Assembly: GCA_964505785.1 (NCBI GenBank)
Contig: CAZDJZ010000035.1
Span: 1-19,332, forward strand
DNA from: CAYRTV01 sp964505785
GTDB lineage: Bacteria; Acidobacteriota; Aminicenantia; Aminicenantales; Aminicenantaceae
Length of the DNA stretch: 19,332 bases
Direction of reading: 5' to 3'
Below are positions 8,027-13,871 of this stretch, piece after piece. The notes under the pieces were generated by a model that did no database searches, had not been told where the DNA came from, and worked only from the letters and a program-made list of their open reading frames with translations. Made by a program: the position numbers and the translations under genes. The stretch's first letter is position 1; each line of letters begins with the position of its first letter.

Positions 8027-8838
8027 TGGTATCGATCGCCCACATCATAAATCCGGTCAATGTGCCGGAAACATCAGATCTTTATGCGGCTCAACCCGTG
8101 ACCTTCGCCGCCATTCAATCCGCACGGAGAGCGGCCTCTGATCCGGAAACCATACAGATGTACTCGGCTCAATTTCCGGAAGACCGCAATATGATTCCAT
8201 CCGGATTCACTCCGACCCCCGATCTGAACCGGTCTGTCCTGGATGTCGCCCCTTTTCAGCAGCAGCGCAAGCTGCCCCTGATCCATGACATTCTGGAACG
8301 GCTTTACACAATCTCGCAAACAGAATATTTAATATACTCTAATGCAGATATCGCGCCTATGCCGTATTTTTACTCCAGTATCCGGCACTTAATCGCCCGG
8401 GGTTATGATGCTTTTGCTGTCAACCGGAGGACCATTTCCGATACATACAAATCCCCATCCGAACTGCCATTAATGTATGCCCAGGCGGGAGAAAAACACA
8501 AAGGATGGGATTGTTTTATTTTCCACCGCTCATTATTTCCGGAATTCAAGCTCGGGCAGGCTTGCACCGGCGCCGGATGGATCGGAAGAATTATTATTAT
8601 CAATTTGGCCTGCCTGGCAAAAAAGTTTCAAATATTCACTGATTTCCATTTGACTTTTCATATCGGAAACACAAAGATGTGGCGCAATCCTATATTTCAG
8701 GAGTACTCGGTTCATAACCGCAGAGAAGGAAAAAAAATTTTGGATTACTTTGAGCAGAAAAAAGGGACGATGGACCGGCGCGTCATTCCTGGTTCATTTT
8801 ACCGGACATGGAAGGCCCAGGAATCAGGAAAGAGATAA
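8026..8838 (+). CDS. Unrecognised NxD-motif protein, possible GT-A glycosyltransferase (stand-alone copy)
   Basis: A 270-residue soluble protein that I cannot assign to a named family. Its N terminus, IAHIINPVNVP..SDLY.AQPVTF, and nearly every later block recur in the first 265 residues of the protein at 8841. EYLIYSNADIAPMPYFY (with N106-x-D108) resembles the strand ending in a DxD/NxD metal-nucleotide motif of GT-A enzymes. The following GYDAFAVNRRTI, GWDCFIFHR, GAGWIGR and TFHIGNTKMW blocks look like a conserved active-site surface. It begins in a one-base stop/start overlap (TAATG) behind an unusually strong ribosome site. Its place between two sugar transferases and the fusion of its homolog to a sulfotransferase support a glycan role. 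Catalysis is inference. Confidence 0.75.
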   Translation: MVSIAHIINPVNVPETSDLYAAQPVTFAAIQSARRAASDPETIQMYSAQFPEDRNMIPSGFTPTPDLNRSVLDVAPFQQQRKLPLIHDILERLYTISQTEYLIYSNADIAPMPYFYSSIRHLIARGYDAFAVNRRTISDTYKSPSELPLMYAQAGEKHKGWDCFIFHRSLFPEFKLGQACTGAGWIGRIIIINLACLAKKFQIFTDFHLTFHIGNTKMWRNPIFQEYSVHNRREGKKILDYFEQKKGTMDRRVIPGSFYRTWKAQESGKR

Positions 8839-8840
8839 TA

Positions 8841-10748
8841 ATGAAAATCGCTCATATCGTTAACCCGGTTAAGGTACCTAAGGAGCGTGATCTCTATTTT
8901 GCTCAGCCTGTCACCTTTGAAACCATGCGCCTTGCCCGGGAAACGGCATCCAGCTTTGATATCGAGCAATATGCAGCTTTTTTCCCAGAGGATGAAAGGA
9001 TCATTCCTGATTTTATTCGCAAATCCCCTCTTTTGGAACGGTCCATTCTGGATTTGGGCCGTTTCCCAAAGAAAAAAAAGCTGCCCTTTATCAAGGATAT
9101 TCTCGACCGCCTTTATTATATTTCCGGAGCGGATTATTTAATATACAGCAACGTGGATATCGCTCTGGCTCCGGAGTTCTATCTCCGGGTGTCGGCATTG
9201 ATCCAACAGGGCTATGACGGATTTGTCATCAACCGCAGGACTATCACCAAACGTTTCACCCGCGTAGAAGAAATCCCCTTCATGCTGCAAAACCTTCCAA
9301 AAGGGCGGGTACATCCGGGATTTGATTGCTTTGTATTCAGGCGGGACGCCTATCCCCGTTTTCGCTTGGGAAACGGCTGCGTGGGCGCCAATTGGATCGG
9401 ACGTATTCTTCTAACCAATCTTTTGGCTTTTTCTTCCCGTTTTAAAAGTTTCAAAGATAAAGACTGGACCTTCCACATCGGAGATGATCGGATCTGGATG
9501 AAAAACGGGTATAATCCCTACAATGCGCATAATGAAAGGGAGCTTGTTCATATCCTGGAGACACTGAGAGAACATGCAGCCCCCTCCAGCCGGAATGAAT
9601 TGGAAGACATGTATTACTATCATATGAAGCGAATATTATGGCAGGGCGTTCCCAAAAACATTCAAACCTTAAATGCTCCAAAAAAAGATATAAAAAAAAA
9701 CATTTATCCTCTTCCCTTTCAGGCTACAGCATCTTTAAAGAAGGATCCCATCTTTGTAGTCGGATTTCCCCGGTCTGGAACGACTTTGGTCCAGGCTATG
9801 ATTGCAACCCAGCCGGATATCCTGACTTTGCCTGAAACTCATTTTTTTTCCATGGTCTGCCGTTTTATTCAGGAAAAAAAAGGCTATATCCTTTCCGGAT
9901 GCTTGACCGATGTGATAAAAATGATCCGCACTCGCCTTGCTTTCTCCCGAAATGCTGAAAAACATGTCCGCCGTCTCTCCGAAGACGGAACCCTCTCTCT
10001 CCCCCTGCTTTTCGAAACCATGCTCATCGATAATTTCATAGAAAAAACCGATCCGGATAAACTCGAATCCCTCACATGGATGGAAAAAACACCGCACCAT
10101 GTTTTCCATCTTACCCGGATTTTTTCCCTTTATCCTTCCGCCCGCATTGTGTATGTCCTGCGCAATCCGGAAAAGGCGATTTTATCGCGGAGGCTGAATT
10201 TCGTGTTTAACGATGAATATTTGTGGCCGGTCAGAAGGCACGCACAGCAGTGGATTAATGGAATCATCAACTTGGAGAAATGGCAGGCGGAAAAACCCCG
10301 TTCCGTCTATATGATCCGGCTGGAATCCCTTGCAGCCGATCCGGAATCGGAAATGCAGAAACTCTGTACTTTCCTGAAAATTCCGCTGGACAAAGGCCGT
10401 CTCCGGCATTTTCAGGATCAAGCCAAACACCTGTTTTACTCTTGGGAACTATGGAAAGCAGGGGTCTGCCATTCCATTTCCCCTGAAATGGTCATACGGG
10501 AAAATGAAAAGCTCAGCGATCCGGACCAATATACCTTATGGAAATTCGCCGGGAACCGCATGGAAAAATACGGATATAATCTAAATCCCCAAGATATCCG
10601 CTATTTCCATATGCTGCAGACCGGGATGCAAAGCGTCTGGCTGGGAATCAAAGCGTCCCGGCGCCGGTTATTCCGGGCGCTTCCTCCTTTCATTATCAAC
10701 CGGATCCGCATATATTACCATCTCATAAAAAATCGGCTGGGGTCCTGA
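8841..10748 (+). CDS. Fusion: NxD-motif (GT-A-like) domain plus sulfotransferase domain
   Basis: A 635-residue two-domain protein. Residues 1 to about 265 are a paralog of the preceding gene product, including YLIYSNVDIALAPEFY with N104-x-D106, INRRTI, GFDCFVFRR, GANWIGR and TFHIGDDRIW. After a linker (about 266-300) comes a full sulfotransferase domain: phosphosulfate loop FVVGFPRSGTT (305-315), PETHFF, WMEKTPHHVF, and the 3'-phosphate site R441-N-P with S449 (R-x7-S). The last 60 residues are basic. The start at 8841 follows AGGAAAGAGA and lies two bases after the previous stop; the longer frame from 8808 would overlap that gene. The fusion suggests that sugar transfer (if the first domain does this) and sulfation are sequential steps on one intermediate. 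Confidence 0.85.
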   Translation: MKIAHIVNPVKVPKERDLYFAQPVTFETMRLARETASSFDIEQYAAFFPEDERIIPDFIRKSPLLERSILDLGRFPKKKKLPFIKDILDRLYYISGADYLIYSNVDIALAPEFYLRVSALIQQGYDGFVINRRTITKRFTRVEEIPFMLQNLPKGRVHPGFDCFVFRRDAYPRFRLGNGCVGANWIGRILLTNLLAFSSRFKSFKDKDWTFHIGDDRIWMKNGYNPYNAHNERELVHILETLREHAAPSSRNELEDMYYYHMKRILWQGVPKNIQTLNAPKKDIKKNIYPLPFQATASLKKDPIFVVGFPRSGTTLVQAMIATQPDILTLPETHFFSMVCRFIQEKKGYILSGCLTDVIKMIRTRLAFSRNAEKHVRRLSEDGTLSLPLLFETMLIDNFIEKTDPDKLESLTWMEKTPHHVFHLTRIFSLYPSARIVYVLRNPEKAILSRRLNFVFNDEYLWPVRRHAQQWINGIINLEKWQAEKPRSVYMIRLESLAADPESEMQKLCTFLKIPLDKGRLRHFQDQAKHLFYSWELWKAGVCHSISPEMVIRENEKLSDPDQYTLWKFAGNRMEKYGYNLNPQDIRYFHMLQTGMQSVWLGIKASRRRLFRALPPFIINRIRIYYHLIKNRLGS

Positions 10749-10749
10749 T

Positions 10750-11847
10750 ATGACTTCTTTAGTCAATCGCCCGTATGTCCATTTCAGCCGTTTCCAACTG
10801 ACTCCCAGTGCAGGCGGCGGCTGCCGTCGGGAACTCCAATTAGCGAGAATCCTGTCTCCTTTGAATTTCCAATTCATCTCGGCTTGGGGTCACCAGGCTT
10901 TATCCACGAAACTGCGCCTGAAAATGTTTTTCACGAAAAACAACCGGCATCACTGGGATCCGGAATTCCGGTCTTATGCCGAACAAATGAACATATTTTC
11001 ACAGCGATGGGCCGGAAGGATAAACAGTAAAATCAAGCTGGCCATTCTGGATGACCCCCTCTTTTTCCCTTCATTGGCCAAGGTCCTGAAAATTCGGAAA
11101 ATTCCGTTCATCATCCTCAGCCAAAACCTCGAGAGCCTCAGCCGTTCCCAAATCAATCCCCTTTTCCAAATGGAATTATTAAAAAAAGAATTAATGCTTA
11201 TGTCGCCCGCTGATATGATTGTCACCATTTCCCGTGAAGAAACTTTTTTATTGGACAACCTGGGTCTCCCCACTTTTTACCTTCCTTATTATCCGGTCAA
11301 AGAAATTGAAAAGCGCATGATGAAAATCAGGGAATCACGGCGGGAAACGACAAAAGGGGGAATCCTGTTGATGGGAACCATCAACAACCGGGTAACAAAA
11401 GAAGGAATCCATCATATGATTCAGCACTGGAAAGATCATTTGGCCCGCAATCTGGATGAAAAGCTGATAATAGCCGGATATGGGACTGAAAAAATCAAGT
11501 CTTTTTGCTCTGGGCCCGGGATTCAATTCAAAGGTCAGCTGAGTGACATGCAATTGGACCGCCTGCTTACGGAAATCAGTCTTTGCCTGAGCTTTCAGGA
11601 TGCCGGCAGCGGAGCCTTGACAAAAATCCGCGAAATGCATATCGCGGGAGTCCCGGTAGCCGCCAACACCCAGAGCGCCCGGTCGCATTATCACCAACCC
11701 GGCCTGGTTGAATTCAATCACCTTTCCCATATCGAAAGCGCGATGGTCCGGGCCAAGGAATGGGAAGGAAAGATTCCTGTTCCCCCGCGTCCTCAGGAAT
11801 CTGAGTTCCTGAAAGCCGTTGAGGCTCTGTGCCGCCGGTATTCTTGA
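10750..11847 (+). CDS. GT-B glycosyltransferase (GT4-like), copy 2
   Basis: Paralog of the gene at 6881, 365 residues. Shared blocks in the same order are HFSRFQ...AGGGCRREL (glycine loop at 22-24), LAILDDPLFFPSL, FIILSQNLES, VTISREETFLLDNLGLPTF, LPYYPVKEIEKRM, GGILLMGT, LIIAGYGTE, KGQLSDMQLDRLL, GSGALTKIREMHIAGVPVAAN and SARSHYHQPGLVEF. It lacks the basic N-terminal extension of copy 1. The start lies one base after the stop of the fusion gene with only a weak GGGG upstream, so translational coupling is likely. It is the last gene of the operon; the next gene appears to have its own promoter, which overlaps this gene's stop codon. Confidence 0.8.
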   Translation: MTSLVNRPYVHFSRFQLTPSAGGGCRRELQLARILSPLNFQFISAWGHQALSTKLRLKMFFTKNNRHHWDPEFRSYAEQMNIFSQRWAGRINSKIKLAILDDPLFFPSLAKVLKIRKIPFIILSQNLESLSRSQINPLFQMELLKKELMLMSPADMIVTISREETFLLDNLGLPTFYLPYYPVKEIEKRMMKIRESRRETTKGGILLMGTINNRVTKEGIHHMIQHWKDHLARNLDEKLIIAGYGTEKIKSFCSGPGIQFKGQLSDMQLDRLLTEISLCLSFQDAGSGALTKIREMHIAGVPVAANTQSARSHYHQPGLVEFNHLSHIESAMVRAKEWEGKIPVPPRPQESEFLKAVEALCRRYS

Positions 11848-11872
11848 CTTGCCGGCCCAGTTTAGACATAAT
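11844..11872 (+). promoter_or_regulatory. Sigma70-like promoter for a leaderless small-protein mRNA
   Basis: TTGACT at 11844-11849 (5 of 6), a 17-base spacer, and CATAAT at 11867-11872 (5 of 6). The start codon at 11882 begins nine bases after the -10 box, so the transcript would have zero to about three leader bases. The -35 box overlaps the TGA of the preceding glycosyltransferase. No Shine-Dalgarno precedes 11882, in keeping with this. Confidence 0.5.
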
Positions 11873-11881
11873 GCCGTCACC

Positions 11882-12073
11882 ATGAAGAAATGGTTTTTTT
11901 TCCTGGGAATACTGGCGGTTGTTTATATAATCGCACGCCTGAATTCCCGCAAGGAACACAAATCCCCTTTTCTCACGCGGATCAACGAATCCGTCACTAT
12001 CGCGGTCTGGGCTTTGCTCATCGCTTATATTCTCGCTTTGGGTTATTATCTTTACTCCACCCTCTTTAAATAA
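11882..12073 (+). CDS. Small two-helix membrane protein
   Basis: A 63-residue protein beginning MKKWFFFLGIL with two hydrophobic segments (about residues 4-18 and 38-58). They are joined by a charged loop, NSRKEHKSPFLTRINES, that would sit on the cytoplasmic side if both termini face out, or the reverse. No family is recognised. The frame extends upstream to a TTG at 11819 inside the glycosyltransferase gene, but Met at 11882 gives a classic membrane-protein N terminus and fits the leaderless promoter just upstream. A function in the surface glycan pathway is suggested only by position. A longer antisense frame (12106-11714) covers it but shows no protein-like features. Confidence 0.6.
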   Translation: MKKWFFFLGILAVVYIIARLNSRKEHKSPFLTRINESVTIAVWALLIAYILALGYYLYSTLFK

Positions 12074-12139
12074 ACACGCAAAATATATAAAATAAGTGAC
12101 GGTCATCCCAGGTTAGGCTTTTTCCTTCACTCTTCCCTC

Positions 12140-12168
12140 TTCACTTTACTCCCCCGATTCCGTAAAAT
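12140..12168 (+). promoter_or_regulatory. Sigma70-like promoter upstream of the first sulfatase-like gene
   Basis: TTCACT at 12140-12145 (4 of 6), a 17-base spacer, and TAAAAT at 12163-12168 (5 of 6). Transcription would begin near 12175, leaving a leader of about 20 bases before the ATG at 12195. Only a weak purine run (GAAAAGAA) is available as ribosome site. Confidence 0.4.
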
Positions 12169-12194
12169 AGACAGGAATACTGAAAAGAATACGC

Positions 12195-13805
12195 ATGAGA
12201 AAATCAACAGCTCTGATCAGCCTCTTGATCATCGTAATGTTTGGATCATGCCGGCGGTCCGGCAAACCGGACTATATTTTCCTTATAACCCTAGACACAA
12301 CCCGCGAAGATCATGTACTGCTGGACCCGGAAAACAATACTATCACTCCAAACCTGGCCGCCCTGGCGGAAAGCGGTCAGTATTTTAAAAACGCCTATGC
12401 TTTAATTCCCATTACTCTGCCTTCGCATTATGCCATGTTTTACTCCCGGCACCCCTATCAGTTGAATATTTACAATAACGGACAATCCAGCCGGCTCCGC
12501 GCTCCCAGTGTTACGGAAATTTTAAAAAAGAACGGCTATGCCACCGGCGCCGTCATCTCTCTGGGGTCTTTGGGAAAGAAATACGGCTTAAATAAAGGAT
12601 TCGATCATTACATTGAGGAATACCGGCGGCCGTACCTCTGGTATAAATCCGCTGAAGAAGTCAATGAAGACGCCTTCAGGTTAATCCATCAGCTGAAAGA
12701 ACATAAAGCATTCTTTTGGATCCATTATTCCGACCCCCACGAACCCTACTTCCCCCCAGCGTATAGAGGAAAATTCACTCTCCGGTTAAACCGGCAGCCG
12801 GTTTTCAGCTGTCTCAGTACGGAAAGAGCTTTAATTAAACAAGAACTAGAGATAATGCCGGGGAATAATATTCTTGCTTTCAAGACCAAACTGCCCGGGC
12901 AGTTTAACAAAGATCCGGATTTAACGGCACAAGCCGTTGGATATGAAAATTTGTCATGGGCAATTCCGGATGAGCACAAGGATCTCATTGAAATCCAATA
13001 TCCCGGCAATTGGAGCTGTCCGCAGGAGGAGAGTGACCAGGAACGTGATTTCCAATCTGCTCCGGAGCTGTCGGAATTAAAGATAATCAATCACAGGACG
13101 GTCCCTGTCCCGGTTCAATTGACCTTTATTTACCGCTTGCTGCTGACGGAAACGGCCGCCCAGCGTCTTTATCAGGAAGAAGTTCGCTATATGGATTCCC
13201 AGATCGGCGAGTTTATCCATTTCCTGAAATCCCAGTCTCTGTATGATAAATCCGCTTTCCTTATCATGGGAGACCATGGAGAAGGCCTGGGTGAATACCG
13301 GGGCTGTGTCGGCCACATTCATTACCTGAATAAAATATTCACGAAAGTCCCCTTGATTGCAGCCGGGGCCGGTATAGCCAAAAAAAAGCCCGGAGAGCAA
13401 CTGGTTTCCAACTTGAATATCGCCCCGGCCATTTTGGACCTGCTTGACATTCCCAAGCCCACGTCAATGCTGGGTCCGTCTTTATTCCATCCCGGCAAGT
13501 CAAAAAAACTGCTGCTGGAAACCTACGCGCCCGAAGCTTATTCTGATGCTTTTTCGCTCATCGATTATCCTTATCAAATTATTTTTTACTCCGGGAGAGA
13601 AGAGGAGCAAATGGAATTGATTCATTTGGAAAACGATTTCGCCGGAATAAAAAATATTATTGCAACCGCTGACCCGAAAATAAAAAAAGAAATGATTCAA
13701 TCCATCCAGGATATTGTCCCGGGATTGATGGAAGCGAAAAAGAATAAATCTCAGTTGTCAAAAGAAGACCTGGAAATATTGAAATCCCTGGGCTATATTA
13801 GATAA
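12195..13805 (+). CDS. Sulfatase/alkaline-phosphatase-superfamily lipoprotein lacking the formylglycine residue
   Basis: A secreted hydrolase-fold protein of 536 residues. The signal peptide ends FGSC (C19), an imperfect lipobox with Arg at +2, so an outer-membrane lipoprotein is possible. The fold is marked by LITLDTTREDH (metal ligand D34), TPNLAALAESG, and GDHGE (D360, H361, E363) followed by VPLI. The catalytic site reads T74-L-P-S-H78 instead of C/S-x-P-S-R, so formylglycine cannot form. A Thr nucleophile as in lipoteichoic acid synthase or phosphodiesterases of the superfamily is more likely. Between HEPYFPP (from H182) and about residue 312, a roughly 120-residue Cys-containing segment interrupts the usual sulfatase layout. 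The C terminus ends LEILKSLGYIR, matching the next gene's tail. Natural targets might include phosphate or sulfate esters on the surface glycan; this is inference from position. Confidence 0.82.
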   Translation: MRKSTALISLLIIVMFGSCRRSGKPDYIFLITLDTTREDHVLLDPENNTITPNLAALAESGQYFKNAYALIPITLPSHYAMFYSRHPYQLNIYNNGQSSRLRAPSVTEILKKNGYATGAVISLGSLGKKYGLNKGFDHYIEEYRRPYLWYKSAEEVNEDAFRLIHQLKEHKAFFWIHYSDPHEPYFPPAYRGKFTLRLNRQPVFSCLSTERALIKQELEIMPGNNILAFKTKLPGQFNKDPDLTAQAVGYENLSWAIPDEHKDLIEIQYPGNWSCPQEESDQERDFQSAPELSELKIINHRTVPVPVQLTFIYRLLLTETAAQRLYQEEVRYMDSQIGEFIHFLKSQSLYDKSAFLIMGDHGEGLGEYRGCVGHIHYLNKIFTKVPLIAAGAGIAKKKPGEQLVSNLNIAPAILDLLDIPKPTSMLGPSLFHPGKSKKLLLETYAPEAYSDAFSLIDYPYQIIFYSGREEEQMELIHLENDFAGIKNIIATADPKIKKEMIQSIQDIVPGLMEAKKNKSQLSKEDLEILKSLGYIR

Positions 13806-13834
13806 GCTGTGAATGGAAGACCTCAGGACCCATC

Positions 13835-13863
13835 TTGACATGCGCTGGTTATTAACCAATAAT
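13835..13863 (+). promoter_or_regulatory. Near-consensus sigma70 promoter for a leaderless mRNA
   Basis: A perfect TTGACA at 13835-13840, a 17-base spacer, and AATAAT at 13858-13863 (5 of 6). The ATG at 13872 begins eight bases after the -10 box, so RNA would start at or within about three bases of the start codon. There is no Shine-Dalgarno before this gene. It is the strongest promoter in the window. Confidence 0.65.
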
Positions 13864-13871
13864 GCCTCGTT

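Noticed and set aside
11335..11883. 182-codon antisense frame over the second GT-B gene
   Set aside because: The sense frame is a clear paralog of another glycosyltransferase; the antisense product shows no domain or plausible start.
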